A stretch of DNA of 6,576 nucleotides from CAYMSF01 sp964542255 (GTDB lineage: Bacteria > Verrucomicrobiota > Lentisphaeria > Victivallales > Victivallaceae), in assembly GCA_964542255.1 (NCBI GenBank), contig CAZITV010000133.1, positions 1 through 6,576 of the forward strand. Direction: 5' to 3'. The notes under the pieces are model-generated. The model worked only from the letters and a program-made list of their open reading frames with translations. It ran no database searches and was not told the origin of the DNA. Position 1 is the first letter of the stretch, and every line of letters begins with the position of its first letter. The translations under genes and the position numbers were made by a program. This document shows, piece after piece, positions 1 to 6,576 of the stretch.

Positions 1-66
1 GGGATGCTTGCAGTACTCTTCGGCAATTCCCAAAATCTCTTCGGGATATTTCGCGAGACTTGTCAA
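1..66 (-). CDS. Possible 5' end of a leftward gene (partial, unidentified)
   Basis: On the minus strand a frame stays open from a TTG at 66-64 to the left edge (22 codons). It reads as an amphipathic, acidic stretch resembling real protein, including KYPEEILGIAEEYCKHP. An in-frame TAA lies just upstream on that strand, so the gene would have to start here. The only purine-rich Shine-Dalgarno-like element (AGGAG on the minus strand, positions 87-83) lies 16 nt from the TTG. That is too far to be comfortable, and there is no ATG or GTG. The + strand is also open at the edge (frame 1 up to position 123), so neither strand is decisive. The product cannot be named. If the call is right, 67-191 is a divergent promoter region. 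Confidence 0.2.
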   Translation of the reverse strand, partial: MTSLAKYPEEILGIAEEYCKHP

Positions 67-94
67 GTTTATTTATTGACAGCTCCTAAAACAC

Positions 95-129
95 AAAAGC
101 TAAATTTTTGTGATATTTTCTAAGCTTTT
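95..129. other. AT-rich inverted repeat, possible hairpin
   Basis: AAAAGCT at 95-101 is the exact reverse complement of AGCTTTT at 123-129, with a 21-nt AT-rich loop. Read on the + strand the right arm runs into extra T residues. The stem is short, mostly A-T and has a long loop, so it is a weak terminator candidate at best and may reflect base composition. Confidence 0.2.
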
Positions 130-158
130 TGTCATAAATAATTTATTGTTCAGATATT
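129..158 (+). promoter_or_regulatory. Candidate sigma70-type promoter for the FG-GAP gene
   Basis: TTGTCA at 129-134 matches the -35 consensus TTGACA at five of six positions. GATATT at 153-158 matches TATAAT at four of six, with an 18-nt spacer. Transcription would start near 165, giving a leader of about 25 nt before the ATG at 192. The surrounding DNA is very AT-rich, so chance matches are likely. Promoter consensus in this organism is unknown. Confidence 0.3.
134..146. repeat. 13-bp perfect AT palindrome in the promoter spacer
   Basis: ATAAAT at 134-139 and ATTTAT at 141-146 form a perfect inverted repeat around a single A at 140. It lies in the spacer of the candidate promoter, where a dimeric regulator could bind. 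It contains only A and T in an AT-rich gap, so it could be chance. No known operator is recognised. Confidence 0.25.
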
Positions 159-191
159 GATGATGAAGAGTTTACAATTAGAGAGGTTACA

Positions 192-1688
192 ATGTTAAAA
201 TTGCTGTTGTTTATAACTTTGAATATGCTGATGATATTGGTGTTTGCTGATATTGCCGCGCCAGCCGCAAACGAACCGCAGGTTAAGTTTGAAGACGTTA
301 CAGCAAGTACCGGTTTGAGCAGCAACGGCCGGTGCGCCGCCTGGGTTGACCTGGATAATGATGGCTGGGTTGACCTGATTGCCGATGGCAGGATTTGGCG
401 CAATCACGAGGGTAAATACTTCTCAAATGTTACCGGCGAATCCGGCATTGGGAAACACGATTTGAGTCCGTGTACGGCTGCCGATTTTAACGGGGACGGC
501 AAAATTGATTTGTATTTTATCGCAGGGCAGGGGGCACTTTATCTAAATCAGGGCGGGTTTCGTTTTATTCCGGGGAAATGCGCGGTTAATCCATATCCGC
601 AATATCCGATGGCGTCAGCAGCGGCCGATTTTGACGGTGACGGTTATCCGGACGTTTATGTGGCGAATTATGAAAATTGGAAAGAACAAATCTTCTTTCC
701 TGACATTATATTGTCCAACAATCATGGGGCTTTGGAGTTGAAATGGACCGCGCCGCCCAATATGACACTGCCTGGACGCGGCGTAACCTGCTGCGATTTT
801 AATAATGACGGCAAAATAGACATTTATGTTTCCAACTACCGGCTTACACCGAACTTTCTGCTGGTCAATTATGGTGATTGGAAATTAGTTGATGAAGCCA
901 GAGCATACGGTTGTGCCGGCAGCGAACGGCAAAGTGTAACTTTTAAAAACCATCTTGGATTTGTTTACGGCAGTTCCGGACATACCATTGGTTCGCTTTG
1001 GGCGGATTTTGATAACGACACCTATTTTGACCTTTTTGTGGGCAATTTCTCGCATCCGCCGGCCTATCAGGACCGGCCGCAATTCCTAAAAAACAGCGGC
1101 CCGGCCGGTAAATACCGTTTTGTGGATAAAAGCGCTGCTGCCGCCATACCGTGGCAGGAATCTTATGCCTCACCAGCCGCCGCCGATGTGGATAATGACG
1201 GTAATATTGACCTGTTCTTTACCACCGTATATAAGGGTGATTCCAGCCGGATGTTCCGTAATCTCGGTAACTGGAAATTTAGTGACATCACCGCCGCTGC
1301 CGGAATGAGTTCTGCTAACTCCTCCACCTATCAGGCGGCTTTTGCCGATTATGATAATGACGGCAGAATTGATCTGATTACCGGCGGACGGCTCTACCGC
1401 AACATCACACCATGCGGCGATTGGCTGAAAGTGAAATTATCCGGGAAGTCTCCGGATACTATGGCCATCGGCGCCCAGGTTACCGTTGAATACGGCAGCG
1501 TGAAATTTATCCGCCAGGTTGAGGCCGGCACCGGCAGCGGCAGTCAGAATGAACCGACCCTGCATTTTGGTCTTGGCAAAGTCGGCGGCGCGGCACTAAA
1601 ACTAACCATTGTCTGGCCGGACGGCTCTGTGCGGCAAACCAGCACCACACCAAACCGGACAATAGAAATCAATTACGCCACCCCGTAG
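192..1688 (+). CDS. Secreted FG-GAP/VCBS repeat protein with C-terminal ASPIC/UnbV domain (CRTAC1-like)
   Basis: This is a predicted exported protein of 498 aa. Residues 4-18 form a hydrophobic signal segment, with likely cleavage after VFA (19) or APA (25). Seven FG-GAP/VCBS units each carry a calcium-loop motif of the form DxDxDGxxD: residues 53-61, 98-106, 146-154, 202-210, 272-280, 332-340 and 386-394. This number fits a seven-bladed beta-propeller. The fifth unit has Thr in place of the loop Gly (DFDNDTYFD). Residues about 410-494 match the ASPIC/UnbV domain: GDWLKVKLSG, AIGAQV, HFGLG and WPDGSV. Such proteins are thought to act outside the cytoplasm in calcium-dependent binding or adhesion, but their ligands are mostly unknown and no enzymatic residues are evident. 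The ATG at 192 is preceded by GAGAGG at 181-186. No sorting signal or anchor follows the ASPIC domain. The family is clear; the precise role is not. Confidence 0.93.
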   Translation: MLKLLLFITLNMLMILVFADIAAPAANEPQVKFEDVTASTGLSSNGRCAAWVDLDNDGWVDLIADGRIWRNHEGKYFSNVTGESGIGKHDLSPCTAADFNGDGKIDLYFIAGQGALYLNQGGFRFIPGKCAVNPYPQYPMASAAADFDGDGYPDVYVANYENWKEQIFFPDIILSNNHGALELKWTAPPNMTLPGRGVTCCDFNNDGKIDIYVSNYRLTPNFLLVNYGDWKLVDEARAYGCAGSERQSVTFKNHLGFVYGSSGHTIGSLWADFDNDTYFDLFVGNFSHPPAYQDRPQFLKNSGPAGKYRFVDKSAAAAIPWQESYASPAAADVDNDGNIDLFFTTVYKGDSSRMFRNLGNWKFSDITAAAGMSSANSSTYQAAFADYDNDGRIDLITGGRLYRNITPCGDWLKVKLSGKSPDTMAIGAQVTVEYGSVKFIRQVEAGTGSGSQNEPTLHFGLGKVGGAALKLTIVWPDGSVRQTSTTPNRTIEINYATP

Positions 1689-1712
1689 AACAGGTAATAA
1701 ACGATTCCAGGA

Positions 1713-1723
1713 CAGTATAAAAT
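1713..1723. repeat. 11-bp intergenic motif, copy 1 (possible -10 element)
   Basis: CAGTATAAAAT is repeated exactly at 3787-3797 in the next intergenic gap. It contains TATAAA, one base off the -10 consensus. No good -35 box lies 16-18 nt upstream, and this copy is about 100 nt from the asnB start, so a promoter role is speculative. The rest of the 1689-1826 gap is AT-rich and has a T7 run at 1728-1734 with no stem before it. Confidence 0.25.
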
Positions 1724-1816
1724 AGAGTTTTTTTGGGATATTTTCTTGAATGCGCCGCTGTTTCTGCTATCTTTGAGATAATACAAGGTGATAACGTTAA
1801 GTTCCTGACAACGCTT

Positions 1817-1822
1817 GAGGTG
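1817..1822 (+). promoter_or_regulatory. Ribosome binding site that fixes the asnB start
   Basis: GAGGTG is a six-base match to the anti-Shine-Dalgarno sequence and ends 4 nt before the ATG at 1827. The in-frame TTG at 1815 overlaps this element and would put four residues ahead of the catalytic cysteine, so the ATG at 1827 is the better start. Confidence 0.75.
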
Positions 1823-1826
1823 TGAA

Positions 1827-3728
1827 ATGTGCGGGATCGCTGGAATAATCAATTTTACGCCGGTGGAGGTTAATCGGGAGCTGCTTGCCTGCATGAATAA
1901 TGCACAGCGGCACCGCGGACCTGATGACTGCGGCGTTGGTATCTACGGCAATGTTGGTCTGGCGCACCGCCGGCTTTCTATTATTGACCTCTCTCAGGGG
2001 CATCAGCCGATGAGCAATGAGGATGGCACCATCCACATCGTCTTTAACGGCGAAATTTATAATTGGCTGGAATTGCGCCATGAACTCGAAGGCAAAGGAC
2101 ACCAGTTTAAAACCCGTACCGATACCGAAGTGATCATCCATCTCTATGAAGAATATGGCACTGACGCGGTGCGGCGGCTCGCCGGAATGTTCGCTTTCGC
2201 CATCTATGACACCAAAACCAGAAAAATACTCTGCGCCAGAGACCGGATGGGTAAAAAACCACTGCTGTTTTTCAAAACGAAAGACGATTTTGTCTTTGGC
2301 AGCGAATTCAGCGCGCTGCGCTGCCATCCGGCAATGCCGCGGGAGATAAATCTGCAGGGACTGCACGACTATTTGTCTTTGCAGTATGTGCCGTCGCCAT
2401 ATACCATTTATCAGCAGGTTTACAAACTACCCCCGGGGCATTGGCTCGAACTTAATACCGTCAGCGGTACATATTCCATCGACCGCTACTGGCAGGTTGA
2501 CTACAGCATCAAATCACAGCTCTCACCGGAAGACGCGGCGCACCATTTGCGGACGCTGATGTTTCAGGCAGTATCGCGCCGCCTGATGTCGGATGTGCCG
2601 CTCGGCGCTTTCCTATCCGGCGGTATGGACTCAAGTATTATTGTCGGCATTATGTCACGGCTTTGTCAACAGCCGGTCAAAACCTTTACCATCGGCTTTA
2701 ACGAGGCGCAATATGACGAGCGGGAGTTTGCCCGGAACGCGGTTGCCGCAATTAACCGTGGCGCCAATTGTCCGTTGGAATATCACGAGCAGGTGGTTAC
2801 CGCACGCGATTTCAGTCTGGTGGAAAAACTCGTCGGACACTACGGTGAACCATTCAGCGATGCATCAATGCTGCCGACCTACCTGCTCAGTCAGTTTACA
2901 CGGCAAAAACTTACCGTAGCGCTTAGCGGTGATGGCGCTGATGAATTATTCGCCGGTTACGAACGCTACCTGGCAATGAAATACCTGGCAATGGCAGATT
3001 TTATTCCCGATAAATTGCGCCGCCCTGTAATCAGTTGTCTGCGCGGGGTATTCCACGAGCGTTCCGGGGAACGCAGTTTTAACGGGCGGGTAAACCGGAT
3101 GCTGCGTGTGGCATCTTCATCCGCGGATAACCGTTATTTAGATATTATTAGCCGTTTCAGTGAAGAACTGAAGCAGAGTATTTACGGCGAACAATTCAGG
3201 CAGTTCAACCCTACCGCCACTTATGATTATTTGAACTCATTTCAGGATAATGCTACGGCCGTTGACCCGGTGGAACAGGTGATGGAAACCGACCTGCACA
3301 GCTACTTGCCCTGTGATATCCTTACCAAAGTGGACATCGCCTCTATGGCGTGTTCGCTGGAAGTGCGCACCCCGTTTCTTGACCACAACGTCGTGGAATT
3401 TGCCGCCGCGCTGCCTTTGGAATACAAGCAGCGCCGCACCTCGCGCAAACATATTTTAAAAATGGCTTTCGCTGATATGCTGCCGCCGGAGCTGATGAAC
3501 CGCCGCAAACGCGGTTTTGGCGTCCCGCTGGCGCAATGGTTCCGCGGTGAATGGCGGCATTTGCTGAATGAACGTTTATTGGAAGGGGAATTGTGCCAGC
3601 GCGGTTATTTTAAAAAATCAGCATTGCAGCTGATGATAAAAACTCATCTTGAATCAAATTCGGATTTGAGCTATCCGCTATGGAGTCTGCTTATTTTTGA
3701 ACTCTTTTTGGAGCAGGACGCAACATAG
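1827..3728 (+). CDS. asnB: Asparagine synthetase, glutamine-hydrolysing (AsnB type)
   Basis: Cytosolic enzyme that hydrolyses glutamine and uses the ammonia and ATP to convert aspartate to asparagine. The 633-aa protein starts MCGIAGI, so Cys2 becomes the N-terminal nucleophile once Met is removed. The N-terminal class II glutaminase domain (about 1-200) shows RHRGPDD (28-34), HRRLSIID (47-54), NGEIYN (74-79) and TDTE (98-101). The synthetase domain (about 235-630) has the ATP PP-loop LSGGMDSS (263-270), GEPFSDAS (340-347), SGDGADELFAGY (367-378), KVDIASMACSLEVRTPFLDH (501-520) and KRGFGVPL (561-568). The family's key residues are all visible, so it should be active. It resembles the long AsnB form (about 600-650 aa), some members of which sit in surface-polysaccharide or cell-wall clusters and may amidate other acceptors. 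No such genes are adjacent, so asparagine synthesis is the default call. It is probably expressed independently, with 92-138 bp gaps on both sides. Confidence 0.96.
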   Translation: MCGIAGIINFTPVEVNRELLACMNNAQRHRGPDDCGVGIYGNVGLAHRRLSIIDLSQGHQPMSNEDGTIHIVFNGEIYNWLELRHELEGKGHQFKTRTDTEVIIHLYEEYGTDAVRRLAGMFAFAIYDTKTRKILCARDRMGKKPLLFFKTKDDFVFGSEFSALRCHPAMPREINLQGLHDYLSLQYVPSPYTIYQQVYKLPPGHWLELNTVSGTYSIDRYWQVDYSIKSQLSPEDAAHHLRTLMFQAVSRRLMSDVPLGAFLSGGMDSSIIVGIMSRLCQQPVKTFTIGFNEAQYDEREFARNAVAAINRGANCPLEYHEQVVTARDFSLVEKLVGHYGEPFSDASMLPTYLLSQFTRQKLTVALSGDGADELFAGYERYLAMKYLAMADFIPDKLRRPVISCLRGVFHERSGERSFNGRVNRMLRVASSSADNRYLDIISRFSEELKQSIYGEQFRQFNPTATYDYLNSFQDNATAVDPVEQVMETDLHSYLPCDILTKVDIASMACSLEVRTPFLDHNVVEFAAALPLEYKQRRTSRKHILKMAFADMLPPELMNRRKRGFGVPLAQWFRGEWRHLLNERLLEGELCQRGYFKKSALQLMIKTHLESNSDLSYPLWSLLIFELFLEQDAT

Positions 3729-3753
3729 CAGCGTTAATGCCGTTTAATACTGC
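3728..3753 (+). other. Imperfect hairpin at the asnB stop codon
   Basis: Left arm GCAGCGTTAA (3728-3737) pairs with right arm TTAATACTGC (3744-3753) across a 6-nt loop. The ten-position stem has one C-A mismatch and one G-T wobble. It begins on the last base of the asnB stop codon. No T tract follows, so it is not a standard intrinsic terminator. It might be a weak terminator or an mRNA 3'-end stabiliser. Confidence 0.25.
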
Positions 3754-3786
3754 GCAGCATTCTAAAAGATAGTAAAGATTGCTACT

Positions 3787-3797
3787 CAGTATAAAAT
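3787..3797. repeat. 11-bp intergenic motif, copy 2 (possible -10 element)
   Basis: This is an exact second copy of CAGTATAAAAT (first at 1713-1723). Here TATAAA at 3790-3795 is about 25 nt before the M32 start codon, leaving room for only a very short leader. No recognisable -35 box lies at 16-18 nt spacing. The M32 ribosome binding site (GGGGAA, 3807-3812) lies between this motif and the ATG. Confidence 0.25.
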
Positions 3798-3820
3798 GAA
3801 AAACTTGGGGAACACTACTG

Positions 3821-5320
3821 ATGAATAAAAAATTATCCAGATTGAAAACTATTCTGGGCGAAGTTTATGATTTAGCTGCCGCCATTGCCGTTTTAGACTG
3901 GGATCAGCAGGTCAATATGCCGCCAGCAGGCTCGGACGGACGCGCCGCACAGCTCTCACTGCTCAGTATGCTTGTCCACGAGAAATTTACCGGCGCTGAA
4001 ATCGGCGATTTGCTCGCGGCACTCGCCGGCACCGATGCCGACAATCCCGATTCCGACACCCATTGCCTGCTCAAAGTGGTTCGGCGCGAATACGAACGTA
4101 AAATCAAAGTTCCGGCGTCCTTTGTCGCGGAATTTGCGCACTATGCCTCTATCGGGCATACTAAATGGGAGCAGGCACGGGCTCAATCAGACTTTTCCTT
4201 GTTTCAGGACACGCTTAATGCATTGTTTGATTTGCGCCGTCAATATGCGGGATTTTTTGCACCGTATCAGCACGTGTACGATCCGCTGCTGGAGGAGTTT
4301 GAGCCGGGTTTAACCACCGCCGAAGTACAGGAAATTTTTGCGCGCATCCGCCCGGAGCAGGTGAATTTGATTCGCGCGATTAGTGAATGCCCTGAGCCGC
4401 GCGATTATTTTCTCTATCAGGAACTGGATATAGAACGGCAATGGCAGTTTGGTGTTACCGCCTCGACTGCTATTGGCTTTGACTGGACGCGCGGCCGCCA
4501 GGATAAATCCGTCCACCCGTTCACTACTACTCTGGGTGCCAATGATATTCGTATCACCACGCGGATTTCTTCACATAATCTGCCGTCCGGATTATTTTCA
4601 ACGCTGCACGAAAGCGGTCATGGAATGTATGAACAGGGCATCGCACCGGAATTAGCGCGGACTCCGCTCGCCACTGGCGCATCGCTCGGTATTCACGAAT
4701 CTCAATCACGCCTCTGGGAAAATATCGTCGGCCGCTCCAAGAATTTCTGGATTCATTTCTATCCTAAACTACGTCAAACTTTCCCAGGCGCGTTTGATAC
4801 CGTTACCATCGATGATTTTTACCGCGGCATAAACAAAGTCAAACGTTCGCTCATCCGCGTCGAATCTGATGAGGCGACATACAATCTCCATATCATGCTG
4901 CGGCTGGAAATCGAAATCGCCGCGCTCGAAGGAAAAATCGCCGTCAAAGATTTGCCGGAATACTGGAACGAAAAGATGCGTGAATATCTTGGTCTGACGC
5001 CGCCAGACGCGGCGCACGGTATTCTGCAGGATGTGCATTGGGCCGGCGGCGCGGTCGGCTATTTCCCAACTTATGCCCTTGGCAATATTATTGCCGCACA
5101 ACTATGGGAACAGATTATGCTGGAAATGCCCGATGTTGAAAATCAAATCCGCACCGGCGATTTTGCCGCGCTGCGCGGTTGGCTGAGCAATAAAATCTAC
5201 TGTCACGGCGCTAAATATGAACCGCAAACACTGGTCAAGATGGCCACTGGCCACAATATTGACCCGGCGCCATATTTGCGCTATCTAAACCATAAATACC
5301 GGGAAATATATTCATTGTAA
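3821..5320 (+). CDS. M32 family metallocarboxypeptidase (carboxypeptidase Taq)
   Basis: Metal-dependent carboxypeptidase, normally zinc or cobalt, that removes residues one at a time from peptide C-termini, usually poorly at proline. It probably recycles peptides in the cytoplasm, as no signal peptide or membrane segment is present. At 499 aa it has the usual family length. All the M32 signature motifs are visible in order: HPF (232-234), DIRIT (242-246), the metal-binding HESGH (263-267, His263 and His267 as ligands with Glu264 catalytic), HESQ (292-295, Glu293 as third ligand), IRVESD (345-350, Ser where the family motif IRxxAD has Ala) and GILQDVHW (400-407). The N-terminal part is helical and includes the family-like DWDQQVNMP (26-34). 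The ATG at 3821 follows GGGGAA at 3807-3812. The stop codon overlaps the next start by one base, so the PHP protein is probably made from the same mRNA. Confidence 0.96.
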   Translation: MNKKLSRLKTILGEVYDLAAAIAVLDWDQQVNMPPAGSDGRAAQLSLLSMLVHEKFTGAEIGDLLAALAGTDADNPDSDTHCLLKVVRREYERKIKVPASFVAEFAHYASIGHTKWEQARAQSDFSLFQDTLNALFDLRRQYAGFFAPYQHVYDPLLEEFEPGLTTAEVQEIFARIRPEQVNLIRAISECPEPRDYFLYQELDIERQWQFGVTASTAIGFDWTRGRQDKSVHPFTTTLGANDIRITTRISSHNLPSGLFSTLHESGHGMYEQGIAPELARTPLATGASLGIHESQSRLWENIVGRSKNFWIHFYPKLRQTFPGAFDTVTIDDFYRGINKVKRSLIRVESDEATYNLHIMLRLEIEIAALEGKIAVKDLPEYWNEKMREYLGLTPPDAAHGILQDVHWAGGAVGYFPTYALGNIIAAQLWEQIMLEMPDVENQIRTGDFAALRGWLSNKIYCHGAKYEPQTLVKMATGHNIDPAPYLRYLNHKYREIYSL

Positions 5321-6576
5321 TGCAATCTATTATGAAAGCTGAACTGCGTTTTTTTGAAGTTTATCCTAAAGTTGTACCGGCGAACACGAATAGTAAAATT
5401 TCTATCACTCCGTTACTTGGCGAGGTGGATTTTTCCCAAGTTGACCATCTGCAGTTAACTGTGGTGTCACGTGACAGCGTTACCCGGCATGGCTTGGCCG
5501 TCCCTGTTGAAATTCCTGCGCCAGTCGAGTTCCAACTGGTGGATGGTTCCATCCTGATTGATATGTTTTTCGCCGACGAATCTGAATATGCATTCCGGCT
5601 TAATTGCTCCTCGCCCGGCGGCAGCAAGTCATATTCGTTTCGAATTTATTCGCTCTGCCCGGATTTATTCAGATTACGGCCGTTCAAAGGTGATTTTCAT
5701 ATTCATAGTCTGGGTTCAGACGGCAAAGAGACTCCTGGTTATGTCGCAGCATCGTGCCGTAAAATCGGGTTTGATTTTATGGCGCTAACTGACCACCATA
5801 CCCAGCAACCCTCCATTGATGCCATCAACGCGATGCTGCCGCTCAATACTGCCTTTAAATGCTATTCTGGCGAAGAAATCCACCCGCCCGACAATCCCGC
5901 TCACATTATTAATTTTGGCGGCAGTCTTAGCGTGAGCCAATATTGCCGTGAGCAGCCGCAGGAGTACCGTGCGGCGGTAAACGCCATCGCCGCAACTTTA
6001 ACCGCGGTTCCGCCGGAAATCAGTTTTCAGGTTGCTTCTTGTGAATGGTGTTTTGAGATGATTCGTCATGGTGGCGGATTGGCGGTTTTTTCGCATCCTT
6101 ACTGGGAAACCGGCGACCGTTTTTACCTTTCTGAAACTTTAATGACACACATTTTTAAACGTCATAAATTCGACGCTTTCGAATTGGTCGGCGGGTATTA
6201 TCCGCGTGAAATGGAGTCAAACAATTTACAGTTGGTCCGGTACATTGAAGAACGTGCCGCCGGTAATGATTTTCCGGTTGTCGGAGTCAGTGACGCGCAC
6301 GGTTGTGATTGCGGTGAGTTATTTGGCTGGTACTATACGGTTGTGCTTGCGGAATCCCCGCAGTTGCCAGATTTAATCGCCGCGATAAAATCTTTTAAAG
6401 CGGTGGCGGTTGATGCCGTCAGCGGCGACCGCCGGGTCGCGGTTTACGGCCACCTGCGCATCGTCAAATATGTCAATTTCCTGCTGCGTGAATACTTCCC
6501 TTTGCACGACCAAATTTGTGCCAGAGAAGGCAAACTCATGATTGATTACCTCGCCGGAAATCCAGACAGCGCCGCC
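5320..6576 (+). CDS. PHP-domain metal-dependent phosphoesterase-like protein (3' end missing)
   Basis: The frame is open for 419 codons and runs off the right edge. I chose the ATG at 5320, which forms a TAATG overlap with the M32 stop. The ATG at 5332 (four codons later) is possible, and neither has a strong Shine-Dalgarno sequence. Counting from 5320, residues 1 to about 122 are a beta-rich region I do not recognise. The PHP domain follows with the expected metal ligands: DFHIHS (His127, His129), SDG (Asp134), LTDHH (Asp158, His159, His160), GEE (Glu185/186), AHIINFGG (His195), FSHPYW (His259) and SDAHG (Asp325, His327). This suggests a trinuclear-metal phosphoesterase with a working active site. 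The PHP fold also serves in DNA polymerase proofreading, histidinol phosphatase and nucleotide hydrolases, but no polymerase or HisK-specific features are seen. A CDC pair (329-331) follows the last ligand. No signal peptide is evident, so it is probably cytosolic. The substrate is unknown. Confidence 0.88.
   Translation, partial: MQSIMKAELRFFEVYPKVVPANTNSKISITPLLGEVDFSQVDHLQLTVVSRDSVTRHGLAVPVEIPAPVEFQLVDGSILIDMFFADESEYAFRLNCSSPGGSKSYSFRIYSLCPDLFRLRPFKGDFHIHSLGSDGKETPGYVAASCRKIGFDFMALTDHHTQQPSIDAINAMLPLNTAFKCYSGEEIHPPDNPAHIINFGGSLSVSQYCREQPQEYRAAVNAIAATLTAVPPEISFQVASCEWCFEMIRHGGGLAVFSHPYWETGDRFYLSETLMTHIFKRHKFDAFELVGGYYPREMESNNLQLVRYIEERAAGNDFPVVGVSDAHGCDCGELFGWYYTVVLAESPQLPDLIAAIKSFKAVAVDAVSGDRRVAVYGHLRIVKYVNFLLREYFPLHDQICAREGKLMIDYLAGNPDSAA

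Noticed and set aside
345..1373. Repeated DNA in the FG-GAP gene as a tandem or CRISPR-like array
   Set aside because: The similarity is at the protein level (calcium-loop motifs), with irregular spacing and diverged DNA; no direct DNA repeat array is present.
1728..1734. Run of seven T residues after the FG-GAP gene, as in an intrinsic terminator
   Set aside because: No GC-rich or even moderately stable stem precedes it; the upstream bases do not pair convincingly.
1768..1780. TATCT-TTG-AGATA inverted repeat upstream of asnB
   Set aside because: The arms are only 5 bp and AT-rich with a 3-nt loop; too weak to call an operator or terminator.
1746..1782. TTGAAT and GATAAT as a promoter for asnB
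   Set aside because: The spacer is 25 nt, far from the usual 16-19, and no better -35 box lies at the right distance from GATAAT.
1815..1826. TTG at 1815 as the asnB start
   Set aside because: It overlaps the Shine-Dalgarno sequence and would place residues before the catalytic cysteine, which must be N-terminal after Met removal.
1797..2366. Long minus-strand open frame (189 codons) across the start of asnB
   Set aside because: It lies opposite the conserved glutaminase domain, has no family resemblance and is best explained as a shadow of asnB codon usage.
4769..5101. Minus-strand open frame of 110 codons inside the M32 gene
   Set aside because: The + strand frame encodes the conserved M32 motifs here; the opposite frame shows no recognisable domain.
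5361..5788. Short open frames on both strands (5361-5627 minus, 5558-5788 plus) at the start of the PHP region
   Set aside because: The + strand PHP frame from 5320 runs uninterrupted through both and carries the metal-ligand motifs, so these are shadows.

Overview
The window looks like ordinary bacterial chromosome. It is compactly coded, with four genes all on the + strand, short AT-rich gaps and coding DNA of roughly even GC content. The first gene encodes a secreted FG-GAP/VCBS repeat protein ending in an ASPIC/UnbV domain, a family common in the Planctomycetota-Verrucomicrobiota-Lentisphaerota group and in Acidobacteriota. Together with the other genes this makes a PVC-type bacterium, perhaps Lentisphaerota, a reasonable guess. 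The sequence alone does not prove the taxon.

Layout. Positions 1-191 are mostly non-coding. They hold a possible 5' end of a leftward gene at the extreme edge, an AT-rich hairpin, a 13-bp palindrome and a plausible sigma70-type promoter for the first gene. Positions 192-1688 encode the exported seven-repeat beta-propeller-like protein. Positions 1689-1826 are an AT-rich gap. Positions 1827-3728 encode a full-length glutamine-hydrolysing asparagine synthetase (AsnB type, 633 aa), whose start is fixed by the catalytic Cys2 and a strong Shine-Dalgarno sequence. Positions 3729-3820 hold a small imperfect hairpin and a second copy of an 11-bp AT-rich motif also present in the previous gap. Positions 3821-5320 encode a complete M32 (carboxypeptidase Taq) metallopeptidase. 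From 5320 to the right edge runs a PHP-domain metal-dependent phosphoesterase-like protein. It overlaps the M32 stop codon by one base, has no stop before the window ends, and so is cut off.

How the genes relate. The M32 and PHP genes very likely form a transcriptional and translational unit (TAATG junction). The other two are separated by 92-138 bp gaps and may have their own promoters. No shared pathway links all four: an exported scaffold or adhesion-like protein, amino-acid amidation, intracellular peptide trimming and a PHP hydrolase. I found no mobile element, CRISPR array, tRNA, rRNA or defence system, and no convincing new multigene system. The least explained parts are the N-terminal domain and substrate of the PHP protein, its coupling to the M32 gene, and the control regions.
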